A DNA stretch of 64,000 nt from Fen-1254 sp963769605 (GCA_963769605.1 CAVYML010000009.1:620001-684000); one strand, 5' to 3'; numbered from the stretch's first letter, positions 50,630 to 58,748 are shown. Notes: a model not told the origin generated them from the letters alone. Numbers and translations are program-made.

Positions 50630-51736
50630 ATGCCGAGCCGACGATCACAGCAAATTCCGTTCCCAAATATCACCATCGTCGGTGTCGGGCTTATCGGTGG
50701 ATCGCTTGCTCTTGCTGTCAAACAACGTTTTCCCTCCGCCCGCATAACGGGAGTAGATACCGCCACAGTCCTCCGCCGTGCGGTACAGCGGAAAGCAATC
50801 GATGTTGCGGAACAATCAATCCAGTGCGCTGTTTTCGGCGCCGATCTTGTCGTTCTATCGACTCCGGTTGAACATATTCTGCAATCGCTTCCCTTAGTCG
50901 CAAAATACTGCTCAGCACGGACGATCGTGACCGATACCGGCAGCGTAAAAGGGGCCATTGTAGAAAAAGCACGGACACTCTTCCCTGCAAATAATTTTAT
51001 CGGCGGCCACCCGATGGCAGGAGCGGAAGTTTCCGGCATCAATGCCGCGCATCCTCTTCTTTTTCAAAACGCTATCTATCTCATCACACCTTCCGCGAAA
51101 GGAAACGGACAGAACACTAAAAAGCTGGCGCAGTTTTTTTCGGCACTCGATGCACGTGTCGTCGTTCTCGATCCGAAGATCCATGATAAAGTTGTCGCAG
51201 CGGTCAGTCATGTACCGCAGCTCGCAGCCGTGGCTTTGATGAATATGGCAGGACGCGCACATCCAAAACACCTCGGATTGGCTGCTGGCGGCTTCCGCGA
51301 TATGACCCGTATAGCATCGAGCCGGTTCGACATGTGGCAGGATATTCTCGAGGCTAATAAACACGATATTGCCGAAGCATTGGATCTGTACATTTCCATG
51401 CTCCGTAGGATCGCGCAGGATGTACGCAGGGATCCGCGAAAATTGAAAGACGATTTCGAATCTTCGCGGCTTTTGCGATCGCGCATCCCCCGATCTATGA
51501 AAGGTTTTCTCTCTCCGCTGGTCAGCTTGCCGGTCTTTCTCAATGATCGTCCCGGGCAGCTTGCACTGCTCACCGCACTCCTTGCAAAAGCAGGTTTGAA
51601 TGTCAAAGATTTAGAATTGCTGAAAGTACGCGAAGGGCGCGGGGGGACTTTCTTGCTCTCATTCGAAAATAGATCGTCGGCAAAGAAGGCTCAAGCTATA
51701 TTGCGAAGAGCAAAATTTCAGACAGGCGGCATCTAA
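50630..51736 (+). CDS. tyrA: Prephenate dehydrogenase with C-terminal ACT domain
   Basis: NAD-dependent oxidative decarboxylation of prephenate (or arogenate) on the way to tyrosine. 368 residues: Rossmann motif ITIVGVGLIGGSLALAVKQ, DTGSVKGAIVEKA near 103, GGHPMAGAEVSGINAA near 124 (catalytic His), SHVPQLAAVALMNM and the ACT domain at 295-368 (LPVFLNDRPGQLALLTALLAKAGLNVKDLELLKVREGRGG), the usual tyrosine feedback site. It ends at a strong bidirectional terminator. Confidence 0.95.
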   Translation: MPSRRSQQIPFPNITIVGVGLIGGSLALAVKQRFPSARITGVDTATVLRRAVQRKAIDVAEQSIQCAVFGADLVVLSTPVEHILQSLPLVAKYCSARTIVTDTGSVKGAIVEKARTLFPANNFIGGHPMAGAEVSGINAAHPLLFQNAIYLITPSAKGNGQNTKKLAQFFSALDARVVVLDPKIHDKVVAAVSHVPQLAAVALMNMAGRAHPKHLGLAAGGFRDMTRIASSRFDMWQDILEANKHDIAEALDLYISMLRRIAQDVRRDPRKLKDDFESSRLLRSRIPRSMKGFLSPLVSLPVFLNDRPGQLALLTALLAKAGLNVKDLELLKVREGRGGTFLLSFENRSSAKKAQAILRRAKFQTGGI

Positions 51737-51741
51737 ACGAA

Positions 51742-51769
51742 AAAGCCTCGATTAAAGAATCGAGGCTTT
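51742..51769. terminator. Bidirectional terminator between tyrA and the FmdB-like gene
   Basis: Perfect 12-bp stem AAAGCCTCGATT / AATCGAGGCTTT with loop AAAG. The minus direction ends in TTTTT and the plus direction in TTTCCATT, between converging genes. Confidence 0.88.
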
Positions 51770-51788
51770 CCATTCATTCTTCTCAAAT

Positions 51789-52097
51789 TTATGGATTTGT
51801 GCCTGGATCTTGAGCAGGTTTTGATTCCGTTTTTGTTTCCGGTTTTGTTTCGCTTTTCTTTGTTTGTTTTTTCGGTTCCGCCGTTTTCGAGTTCGCAGAC
51901 GGCGAAGAATTTGATTTCTTATAATCTGTCTGATAAAATCCGCTTCCCTTAAAAACTAATCCGGCTCCACTGGAAAGCAAACGTTTTATTGCAGGTTTGG
52001 AACATTTCGGACAAACAGTTAAGGGTTTATCATGAATGGATTGAAGTTCCTCAAACTGATAGCCGCAGGATTTGCATCGATATTCATATGTTGGCAT
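51789..52097 (-). CDS. FmdB-type zinc-ribbon regulatory protein
   Basis: 102 residues. The N-terminal 45 residues are the CxxC zinc ribbon of the FmdB family (MPTYEYRCKSCGYQFEELQ, then CPKCSKPAIKRLLSSGAGLVFKGSGFYQTDYKK). The tail is a low-complexity, charged, Lys/Thr/Glu/Pro-rich segment (KKQTKKSETKPETKTESKP). FmdB in Methylophilus regulates an amidase operon, but most members have no known role. It converges with tyrA and has about 540 bases of gene-free DNA upstream. Confidence 0.88.
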   Translation of the reverse strand: MPTYEYRCKSCGYQFEELQSIHDKPLTVCPKCSKPAIKRLLSSGAGLVFKGSGFYQTDYKKSNSSPSANSKTAEPKKQTKKSETKPETKTESKPAQDPGTNP

Positions 52098-52337
52098 ACT
52101 GTCTCTAATCCTTTCGTAAGTATAATATACTGCGATTTTGCAAAGGATTCAATGAACAGTAAGCTTTGAGCAACACGCTGGAAGAGCAATATATATCAAC
52201 CTGCGGCTGATGGACAGGCTATCAGGAACAAGCTTGATGCAAATTTAGTGATGGTGTCAAGGAACCAAAGAAAAACTAAATAAACACAACTAATAACTCT
52301 TTAGCATGCTATTAGAAGAGTAAGAATAAACCTCTCC

Positions 52338-52430
52338 TTCAGAGAATCCCCTTTTTGTTTAAAAGCGCCGGAGGTCTGAAGATGAATCACATCTATGTGA
52401 TACTATCTTCAGGGGGGATTGATAACTGAG
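52338..52430. repeat. Compound palindromic element
   Basis: Core hairpin CTGAAGAT-ga-ATCACAT-ct-ATGTGAT-act-ATCTTCAG (52376-52412). It is flanked by TTCAGAGAATCCCC on the left and, inverted, CAGTTATCAATCCCCC on the right (52413-52428). The right arm recurs at 44157-44172. Confidence 0.5.
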
Positions 52431-52526
52431 AAAAAAATAATAGTGTTAAATTATGCTGAGCAATTATAAAAACTAATAAACAGTCGCCCCTTGCCCGCCC
52501 TCATCATCCTTTAGCATGAACAATAA

Positions 52527-52556
52527 ACCTTGAACTTTAGACCTTGAACCTTGAAA
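52527..52556. repeat. Degenerate heptad-repeat tract I
   Basis: Units cttgaac-tttagac-cttgaac-cttgaaa in the ferritin upstream region. Confidence 0.65.
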
Positions 52557-52638
52557 TTCCCCACCCCCGCATGGAACCCTTTCTCTCTCCTTTCCGTTGT
52601 AATCATTAAACATTCATTTCCGTAATTAAGGAGGAACT

Positions 52639-53133
52639 ATGTTTACAAAAACTTTGCAGGAAGCAATCAACGAGCAAATCAATAAAGAGCTGTATTCGGC
52701 ATATCTCTATCTCTCTATGGCCGCCTATTTTGAGGGACAAAATTTTGGCGGTTTTTCCAACTGGATGAAAGTGCAATATCAGGAAGAGACAGCACATGCC
52801 ATGAAATTTTTTGCCTATCTATATGACCGCGGCGGAGCGGTAACACTGAAAGCAATTGCACAGCCGCCTTCAAAATTTAAGACTCCGCTTGAAGTCTTTA
52901 AACAAGTCCTCGAACATGAAAAAGAAGTAACAGACTCCATCAACAAACTGTATGAACTGGCATTGAAAGAAAAAGATTATCCCACACAGTCCGCTCTGCA
53001 ATGGTTCATTAACGAACAGGTAGAAGAAGAAAAAAATGCAACGAGCATTATTCAGACCCTGGAATTGGCTGGAAATTCCCCGGTTAGCATTATAATGGTG
53101 GATCGTCAACTGTCTGCACGCAAGTCCGGCTGA
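52639..53133 (+). CDS. ftnA: Non-heme ferritin
   Basis: Iron-storage ferritin subunit of 164 residues that oxidises Fe(II) and stores it in a 24-mer shell. Ferroxidase residues are visible in INKELYSAYLYLSMAAYFE (Glu17, Tyr24), YQEETAHAMKFFAYLYDRGG (Glu50, His53), VLEHEKEVTDSINKLYELA and FINEQVEEEKNATSI. There is no heme-ligand Met as in bacterioferritin. A strong AAGGAGG site precedes the ATG by 7 bases, suggesting high translation. No Fur-box palindrome was recognised upstream. Confidence 0.95.
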   Translation: MFTKTLQEAINEQINKELYSAYLYLSMAAYFEGQNFGGFSNWMKVQYQEETAHAMKFFAYLYDRGGAVTLKAIAQPPSKFKTPLEVFKQVLEHEKEVTDSINKLYELALKEKDYPTQSALQWFINEQVEEEKNATSIIQTLELAGNSPVSIIMVDRQLSARKSG

Positions 53134-53148
53134 TAAAGAGAACAACTG

Positions 53149-53655
53149 CTATAAAAAAAATCCGGTAAGGCCGACGGCTAATTTCAATTTTGCCTTCAAG
53201 GCTTTGCGAACGGAAGGCGGGACAAAAGAGTCGACATTACCGCCGAGCCGTGCGATTTCGCGGACGAAGTTGGAACTGAGATACGTATACTTTTCATTCG
53301 GCATGAGAAAAATCGTCTCTACCTTTTCATTCAACTTTCTATTCATAAGCGCCATCTGAAGTTCGTATTCGAAATCGGTCACGGCACGCAAGCCGCGAAC
53401 GATTGCAACGGCTCCCCTTTTCTTCACATAATCGACTAATAAGCCGTGGAACACGTCTACTTCGACATTCTTGAATTTCTTTGTCGCTTCCCGCAGCAGC
53501 GCTACCCGCTCTTCTTCCGTAAAGAGCGGATTTTTGGTGGAATTATTTGCTACGGTAATAACGACCGCGTCGAACAGCGTCAATGCACGTTCTAAAATAT
53601 CGATGTGTCCGTTGGTAACAGGATCGAACGAGCCGGGGTAGATTGCTGTTTTCAT
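53149..53655 (-). CDS. coaD: Phosphopantetheine adenylyltransferase
   Basis: Penultimate step of coenzyme A synthesis (ATP plus 4'-phosphopantetheine to dephospho-CoA). 168 residues. The nucleotidyltransferase motif is YPGSFDPVTNGHIDILERA with the (T/H)xGH site, followed by RGLRAVTDFEYELQMALMNRKL and the ATP motif TYLSSNFVREIARLGG. It overlaps rsmD by ATGA, the rsmD-coaD pairing seen in many bacteria, and is last in the hrcA-to-coaD run. Confidence 0.97.
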   Translation of the reverse strand: MKTAIYPGSFDPVTNGHIDILERALTLFDAVVITVANNSTKNPLFTEEERVALLREATKKFKNVEVDVFHGLLVDYVKKRGAVAIVRGLRAVTDFEYELQMALMNRKLNEKVETIFLMPNEKYTYLSSNFVREIARLGGNVDSFVPPSVRKALKAKLKLAVGLTGFFL

Positions 53656-54227
53656 CTTGCTTCTCCATTTACAGCAGGCGGTACTTTTGCCTGCAAAATT
53701 AAAACGGTTGTCTGTCCAAACGGTTTTTTTAAAATATCGTACTTTGTCTCATCAAGATCAATCGCCGATTCCCTGCTGTGCTCCATAAAGACATATGTCC
53801 CGTTTCGAAGCACACCCGATTGAAAAATGGCATTCGGAAGCGCGCCGATCGATTCCAATTTATACGGCGGATCCGCAAATATAAGATCGTATGGGCGATG
53901 TGCATTTTTAAGATACCAGAACACATCGGCTTGATACATAGTACATCGGCCGCCGCATCCAAGCGTATCGACGTTTTTTTGCAGCACCGCCAGCGATTTG
54001 GGAGATTTTTCTATAAAGGTCGCCGACATCGCGCCGCGGCTGATAGCTTCCAATCCAAGACTTCCGCTTCCGGAAAAAAGATCGAGAATATTCACGCCGT
54101 TTAAATCGATCCGGTTGGATAATATATCGAAGACAGTTTGCTTCACGCGGTCGGTCGTCGGACGTATGGAAAGATCGGGTACCGTGAGCAGTATCCGTCC
54201 ACGGTAGGTTCCGGCAATAATTCTCAT
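53652..54227 (-). CDS. rsmD: 16S rRNA (guanine966-N2)-methyltransferase RsmD
   Basis: Methylates G966 of 16S rRNA. 191 residues: MRIIAGTYRGRILLTVP at the start, RPTTDRVKQTVFDIL, motif I ILDLFSGSGSLGLEAISRGA and the catalytic DPPY motif in YDLIFADPPYKLESIG. Overlaps the PilM-like gene upstream and coaD downstream by 4 bases each, so this part of the run is translationally coupled. Confidence 0.95.
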   Translation of the reverse strand: MRIIAGTYRGRILLTVPDLSIRPTTDRVKQTVFDILSNRIDLNGVNILDLFSGSGSLGLEAISRGAMSATFIEKSPKSLAVLQKNVDTLGCGGRCTMYQADVFWYLKNAHRPYDLIFADPPYKLESIGALPNAIFQSGVLRNGTYVFMEHSRESAIDLDETKYDILKKPFGQTTVLILQAKVPPAVNGEAR

Positions 54228-55141
54228 GCCGTTCGCAGCGCCAATCCGACCACAGACGCAAATTGAAAATTCTTTTTCCCGAACGATTCCTGTACTTTCC
54301 CATCTGCTTTCAATTTGCGAAGCGCATTCAAAGCCAATGTCTGCTGGATTCCGGTTTCTTTTCGCAGAGAAAGCACAAGATTCGGGGAAATATCGCTACC
54401 GTGCAGCAGCAGAGCGGCTGGGACGCTGTTCTCCCTCTGCTTCAGATAGCGCAAATATTCTCCGATGAATTTTACGGGGTTCGCATCATTGCCGTACTGG
54501 AAAGACCGGTAATCGGCCATTTCCCCGTTGTGAATGACGCTTGCATCGAGTGAATGTTCACGCAACCCGATGAAGGCAATATCGTGTTCCAGAATCTCCG
54601 GATAATTAATCAGCAGGGTTTTTTCCGCACTGAAATGATCGATATCGATAATATTCAATTTCAATTTCGCTTCCCGGCAGACGCTTTGAAGGAAAGCGGC
54701 CATCGGCCGGTGGACGGCAACCATGAATGCCTGCTGGGAAGAACCGTGAAGCGAAGGCAGCCGGTGCGAATCGATGACATACTCCTTGCTGTTCGAATCC
54801 GGGAGGTACTGCTCGGTCTCCCATCGCAGATATTTTTTAAAATCCGCATCATTAAGAGAAGGATCGACAGGAATAATATTGATAAAAACCGACGAAGGAG
54901 AAATTGCAAACGAAACGATCTCCGACGATATTTTATTTCTCCGGAGAACATTCCGGATTTCTGCCGCAAGCGCCTGTGCATCTGAAGAACCTGCCTGAAA
55001 AGCGCTGCCTGAATGGAGAAAATCGATTTTCGTATCCGATTCCACTAATTGTGTCACGATAACTTTTCGGCCATGTTCGATTTCTGCGAACTGCATCCTG
55101 CCGTGAAGGAACGATATTCCAAGATAACGGATAGTTTTCAT
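54224..55141 (-). CDS. Divergent PilM-like protein
   Basis: 305 residues of actin/ASKHA type resembling PilM of type IV pilus systems: YLGISFLHGRMQFAEIEHGRK at the start in place of the usual GIDIGSSSVK, SEIVSFAISPSSVFINIIPVD, LRWETEQYLPD (matches the PilM E-x-E-Q-x-P motif), FMVAVHRPMAAFLQSVC and DIDHFSAEKTLLINYPE. The nucleotide-binding loops are eroded, so ATP binding is doubtful. No pilN, pilO or pilQ is adjacent; a ComEA-like gene is. A link to DNA uptake or pilus assembly is inferred. Confidence 0.65.
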   Translation of the reverse strand: MKTIRYLGISFLHGRMQFAEIEHGRKVIVTQLVESDTKIDFLHSGSAFQAGSSDAQALAAEIRNVLRRNKISSEIVSFAISPSSVFINIIPVDPSLNDADFKKYLRWETEQYLPDSNSKEYVIDSHRLPSLHGSSQQAFMVAVHRPMAAFLQSVCREAKLKLNIIDIDHFSAEKTLLINYPEILEHDIAFIGLREHSLDASVIHNGEMADYRSFQYGNDANPVKFIGEYLRYLKQRENSVPAALLLHGSDISPNLVLSLRKETGIQQTLALNALRKLKADGKVQESFGKKNFQFASVVGLALRTA

Positions 55142-55154
55142 CTATGCGCCTGCC

Positions 55155-55589
55155 TTAATGAATAGAGATAAGATTCCTAATTTTTTCCAATCGTTTCGGA
55201 GTTATGCCTTTTACCTCCAACAGCTCGTCGATCGAAGTAAACTTTCCATCCGTCGTACGGCGTTCAAGAATCCGCCCTGCAAGTGTTTCGCCGATTCCCG
55301 GCAGATCGATCAATTGGTCTTTCGTCGCCCTATTAATATCGAGTTTTTCCGGATGGTACGCTCTCCCGGCATCGACCGTATCCTCTTTTTTCTCCGCCGC
55401 TTCATCTGTTCGTTCGTTCAAAGATGCAAACGTACTGTCCTGAACTCTATACTCGAATCGAGGCGGCGATGGAACGATCTTTTGATAGAACCGGATACCC
55501 ATACCGCACAGCAGTGTGACACTCAAAAAAAGAATAACCTTTCTTTCCGTTTTTGTTAAAGCAAGCCGATCTGCTATGCGTTTCAGCAT
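55155..55589 (-). CDS. ComEA-like helix-hairpin-helix protein
   Basis: 144 residues: a short cytoplasmic start, one transmembrane helix (VILFLSVTLLCGMGIRFYQ), a spacer of about 50 residues and a C-terminal helix-hairpin-helix pair (LDINRATKDQLIDLPGIGETLAGRILERR, then FTSIDELLEVKGITPKRLEKIRNLI). That is the layout of competence protein ComEA, which binds incoming DNA in the periplasm. It lies 13 bases ahead of the PilM-like gene, and 5 bases after dnaJ. Confidence 0.85.
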   Translation of the reverse strand: MLKRIADRLALTKTERKVILFLSVTLLCGMGIRFYQKIVPSPPRFEYRVQDSTFASLNERTDEAAEKKEDTVDAGRAYHPEKLDINRATKDQLIDLPGIGETLAGRILERRTTDGKFTSIDELLEVKGITPKRLEKIRNLISIH

Positions 55590-55594
55590 ACGTA

Positions 55595-56773
55595 TCAGGA
55601 AAAAACATCCTTCACTTTGCCGAAAAACGAACGGTCGCTCGTGCGCCGCTCCTCTTCCGTCGGGGAAATATGTTCCCCCTTCGCAAGTTCTTTTAATAAT
55701 TCCTTTTCTTTTGAATTCAACTTCGATGGAACCCAGATATTCACCCGGACGAGCTGATCGCCGCGTCCGTAATTGTTCAAATGTGGAATGCCGTGATCCT
55801 TCATGCGCAGCATTCTTCCCGCAGGTGTACCGGGATCGATCACGAGCTTCGCCTTTCCGGACAATGTCGGAATTTCGATTTCACCACCGACAACCGCTGT
55901 TGGAAAACTGATCCAGAGATCGAAAATAATATCGTCGCCGTTGCGCTTGAAAAATTCATGCGGTTCCTCTTCGATCACGACGATCAAATCACCCGCCGGG
56001 CCGTTCCGCCGTCCCGCATTGCCCTGACCGCGAAGCGGGATATAATTACCTTCCTGCACGCCGGCAGGAACCGTTACCTTAATAGTCGACTCGCCGTGAA
56101 CGCGCCCTTCGCCGCCGCAGCCGGAGCATGGATCCTTGATAATTGTCCCTTCCCCGCCGCAATTGAGACATGCCGTTATATTGACAAACTGTCCGAACAT
56201 CGAACGCGAAACCTGCCGCAATTCTCCTGTCCCGCCGCAATGAGGGCAGGGAGATTTTCCTCCGGAAGATTTCGCTCCGGAGCCGCTGCAGACATCGCAT
56301 TTTTTCTGCCGCTTTATCTTTATTTTCTTTTCGGTTCCTTCGGCAATTTCTTCTATCGTCAATTTGAGCTGTACCCGCAAATCCGAACCGGGCTGCCCGT
56401 GAGACGAACCGGAAGATCTTCTTCTCCCGCGCTGGGGAGAACCGAACATTTCATCGAAAATCGACCCGCCGCCGAATCCGCCGGAAAAAATATCGTTGAA
56501 TGCGCTGAAAATGTCGTTCGTATTTGTAAAATCGTGATAGTTCGTTCCGCGCAGCCCGTCATGGCCGAACTGGTCGTACCGCTGCCGTTTTTCCTGATCG
56601 CCGAGTACTTCGTACGCTTCAGCCGCTTCCTTAAATTTATCTTCGGCCTCTTTGTTCCCCTGATTGCGGTCAGGGTGATACTTCATAGCCATCTGGCGGT
56701 ACGCTTTTTTAATTTCATCCTGCGAGGAAGTGCGCTGAACCCCGAGCACTTCATAAAAATCTTTCTTTATCAT
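55595..56773 (-). CDS. dnaJ: Chaperone DnaJ
   Basis: Type I Hsp40 co-chaperone of DnaK. 392 residues: J domain with HPD (KYHPDRNQGNKEAEDKFKEAAEAYEVLGD), a G/F region (FSGGFGGGSIFDEMFG), four CxxCxGxG zinc repeats (CDVCSGSG, CPHCGGTG, CLNCGGEG, CSGCGGEG) and the C-terminal substrate domain. Overlaps grpE by ATGA. dnaK itself is not in the window, so the operon is hrcA-grpE-dnaJ only. Confidence 0.98.
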   Translation of the reverse strand: MIKKDFYEVLGVQRTSSQDEIKKAYRQMAMKYHPDRNQGNKEAEDKFKEAAEAYEVLGDQEKRQRYDQFGHDGLRGTNYHDFTNTNDIFSAFNDIFSGGFGGGSIFDEMFGSPQRGRRRSSGSSHGQPGSDLRVQLKLTIEEIAEGTEKKIKIKRQKKCDVCSGSGAKSSGGKSPCPHCGGTGELRQVSRSMFGQFVNITACLNCGGEGTIIKDPCSGCGGEGRVHGESTIKVTVPAGVQEGNYIPLRGQGNAGRRNGPAGDLIVVIEEEPHEFFKRNGDDIIFDLWISFPTAVVGGEIEIPTLSGKAKLVIDPGTPAGRMLRMKDHGIPHLNNYGRGDQLVRVNIWVPSKLNSKEKELLKELAKGEHISPTEEERRTSDRSFFGKVKDVFS

Positions 56774-57396
56774 ATCTTTTCTTTCTCCGGCGCGTTTGCC
56801 GGCTCTTCTGCGGGAGCCGTCGAAACAACTACTTTTGCATGCCGGAGAACCTTGTCATTTAGCATATATCCTTTTTCCACTTCCTGGATAACCGTATGCG
56901 GCGGAACGTCCGCACGAGGGACCTGCATCATGGCATCGTGAAAATCGACGCTAAACTCTTTCCCTTCCGTCGGGAACGCTTTGACACCGCGTCCTTCCAA
57001 CACTTTGGAAAATTTTTGATAAATCAACTCGATGCCTTTCAAGAGCGCATCGTGTTCGGCGCTTTCCCTGCTGTGTTTCAACGAACGCTCGAAGTCGTCC
57101 ATAACTGGGAGCAATTCTTCCAGAAGGGCTTCATTGGCATATTTGAACATTGAAGCCGTTTCATTTTCCGTGCGCCGTTTGAAGTTTTCAAATTCCGCCG
57201 CCTTGCGCAGCCATAAATCTTTATAGTATTCTATTTGTTTCTTAGCATCCTCAAGCTCAGGAACCGATTCCTTCAATTCCGGGGTCGTCTCATTTTCTTT
57301 TTGTTCCGTTGCGTTCTGTTTATTTTCTGTATTGCTTCCACTCATAGTTTTCCTAACAATATCCTTCTTCTTAAGTTTCGGCGGAAATACTTTCAT
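56770..57396 (-). CDS. grpE: Nucleotide exchange factor GrpE
   Basis: Exchange factor for DnaK, 208 residues. A charged coiled-coil region (EDAKKQIEYYKDLWLRKAAEFENFKRRTENET) precedes the beta-domain (GVKAFPTEGKEFSVDFHDAMMQVP, VEKGYMLNDKVLRHAKVVVS). The ATG at 57396 overlaps the hrcA stop as ATGA; an internal ATG at 57345 (MSGSNTENK) would also be acceptable and closer to usual lengths. Second gene of hrcA-grpE-dnaJ. Confidence 0.96.
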   Translation of the reverse strand: MKVFPPKLKKKDIVRKTMSGSNTENKQNATEQKENETTPELKESVPELEDAKKQIEYYKDLWLRKAAEFENFKRRTENETASMFKYANEALLEELLPVMDDFERSLKHSRESAEHDALLKGIELIYQKFSKVLEGRGVKAFPTEGKEFSVDFHDAMMQVPRADVPPHTVIQEVEKGYMLNDKVLRHAKVVVSTAPAEEPANAPEKEKI

Positions 57397-58448
57397 GCAA
57401 CACTCAGCATCCGCGCAATTGCCTGCGCAACATAATCGACCAGCGGAATTACTTTTGAATAATTCATCCGCGTCGGGCCGATGACACCCACCCTTCCTGT
57501 TACACCGTCCGCATCGTATGTTGCAGTTACAAAGCTGTAATCTTTTGCCGAATGTTCATTGTTTTCGGATCCGATCGTCACAACATAGCCTTCCTGCCGC
57601 TCGTCATGTTTTTCCAGCAGATGGACGATGATATCTTCGTTCTCGATGAGTTCGATGACACTGCGAAAATTTTTCGGATCGCCGAATTCCGGCTGTTCTA
57701 TAATATTTTTTGTCCCTCCAATATGGATCCTGTCTTTTTCCTTTGTATCGGTAAACAATTGATCCACAGAATCGATAAACAACCGCACAAGACCGGTTTT
57801 TTCGTCTTTCATATCGCGGACGCGGTCTGCAAACGTATCGCGAATTTCTTTTAAGGTCAGCCCGGATAATCGTTCATTGATCGACCGTCCGATACGGTCG
57901 AGCAGCTCGCGCCGCACTTCCCCGCCTATTTCCATCATAACGGTTCTCACCATACCGGTGCGGATGGAAATGATCACGAGCAGCTTTGAACTTGCAATCG
58001 GAATCAATTCGAGTTTTTCGAAGATGCCGCTGTTCAAATGCGGGGCCGTGACGACGCTCAACTGCCGGGATATTTGTCCCAGCAGTTTTGAAGTTTCCTT
58101 GAGCATTTCCTCGGCGTCGTTTGTTTGATCCAGATATACCTGAATCCGCAGTTTCTCCTCTTCTGAAAGCTGTTCGACCTCCATCAAATAATTGATGTAA
58201 AAACGATAGCCGAAGTCGGTCGGTATCCGCCCGGCGGACGTATGCGGATGCGAAAGAAATCCAAGCTCTTCCAGATCGGCCATGACATTACGGATCGATG
58301 CCGCACTCAATCCGGATTCGATATGCTTGGAAATATAGCGGGAACCCACCGGAACGGCAGTCCGGATATAATTATGAACGACATGCCGCAAAATACTCTG
58401 CTCGCGTTCGTTCAGTTCCTCTGATGTGCGTTCGTTTTCAACTATCAT
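57393..58448 (-). CDS. hrcA: Heat-inducible transcription repressor HrcA
   Basis: Repressor of class I heat-shock genes that normally binds the CIRCE palindrome. ATG at 58448 gives 351 residues; earlier ATGs lie upstream of or within a TTGACA-N17-TAATTT promoter and cannot be used from it. N-terminal winged helix: LNEREQSILRHVVHNYIRTAVPVGSRYISKH and SAASIRNVMADLEELGFLSHPHTSAGRIPTDFGYRFYI, then the GAF-like and C-terminal regions (GVIGPTRMNYSKVIPLVDYVA). No CIRCE sequence was found upstream of the gene, although nested inverted repeats are present (58498-58548). Confidence 0.95.
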   Translation of the reverse strand: MIVENERTSEELNEREQSILRHVVHNYIRTAVPVGSRYISKHIESGLSAASIRNVMADLEELGFLSHPHTSAGRIPTDFGYRFYINYLMEVEQLSEEEKLRIQVYLDQTNDAEEMLKETSKLLGQISRQLSVVTAPHLNSGIFEKLELIPIASSKLLVIISIRTGMVRTVMMEIGGEVRRELLDRIGRSINERLSGLTLKEIRDTFADRVRDMKDEKTGLVRLFIDSVDQLFTDTKEKDRIHIGGTKNIIEQPEFGDPKNFRSVIELIENEDIIVHLLEKHDERQEGYVVTIGSENNEHSAKDYSFVTATYDADGVTGRVGVIGPTRMNYSKVIPLVDYVAQAIARMLSVA

Positions 58449-58467
58449 ATTCTGCAAAATCTTAATA

Positions 58468-58496
58468 AAATTAACCATAAATCGCTGGTTTGTCAA
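58468..58496 (-). promoter_or_regulatory. Candidate promoter of hrcA-grpE-dnaJ
   Basis: Minus strand consensus TTGACA (58491-58496), 17-base spacer, TAATTT (58468-58473). The leader would be about 12 bases. GTAACGAAA/TTTCGTTAC and GGCAG/CTGCC inverted repeats lie directly upstream. Confidence 0.6.
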
Positions 58497-58748
58497 GGTA
58501 ACGAAACGACGCATTGGCAGAAACGCTGCCTGCTTCTGCTTTCGTTACGTCATCGCATAGTACATGGCTGGGAACCGGACAAAATGGATATTTATGCAGC
58601 AAGATGGCCCTGATCACCACTTTTTCTGCAAGACGCTGGATTTTGAACCATTCATTGATTTAATTAGTAGAGGTTTTGATGTTTCATCTGCGGTTATGCT
58701 AACCGAAAAAAAATCATTTATTTAATAATAAGGAAAGGATCAAAAAAC

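Larger units (their letters stand above)
52098..52638. other. Gene-free region with palindromic element
   Basis: 541 bases between the FmdB-like and ferritin genes. Contains the compound palindrome 52338-52430, a cttgaac-tttagac-cttgaac-cttgaaa heptad tract (52527-52556) and AAGGAGG directly in front of ferritin. No tRNA or convincing short gene was seen. Confidence 0.55.

Noticed and set aside
17491..52556. Heptad tracts as CRISPR arrays
   Set aside because: Units are 7 bases long without spacers of constant length, and no cas gene is present.
51742..52638. tRNA or other classical RNA gene in the FmdB-ferritin gap
   Set aside because: No cloverleaf, no GTTCGA T-arm and no CCA end were found; the palindrome there does not match a tRNA.
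55781..56941. 386-codon plus-strand frame opposite dnaJ and grpE
   Set aside because: Shadow of the Gly/Cys-rich DnaJ coding sequence; no ribosome-binding site, no recognisable domain, and it covers two firm genes.
58449..58514. Longer HrcA N-terminus starting at 58514
   Set aside because: The added residues are encoded by DNA that holds the TTGACA-N17-TAATTT promoter, and the family N-terminus starts close to the later ATG.
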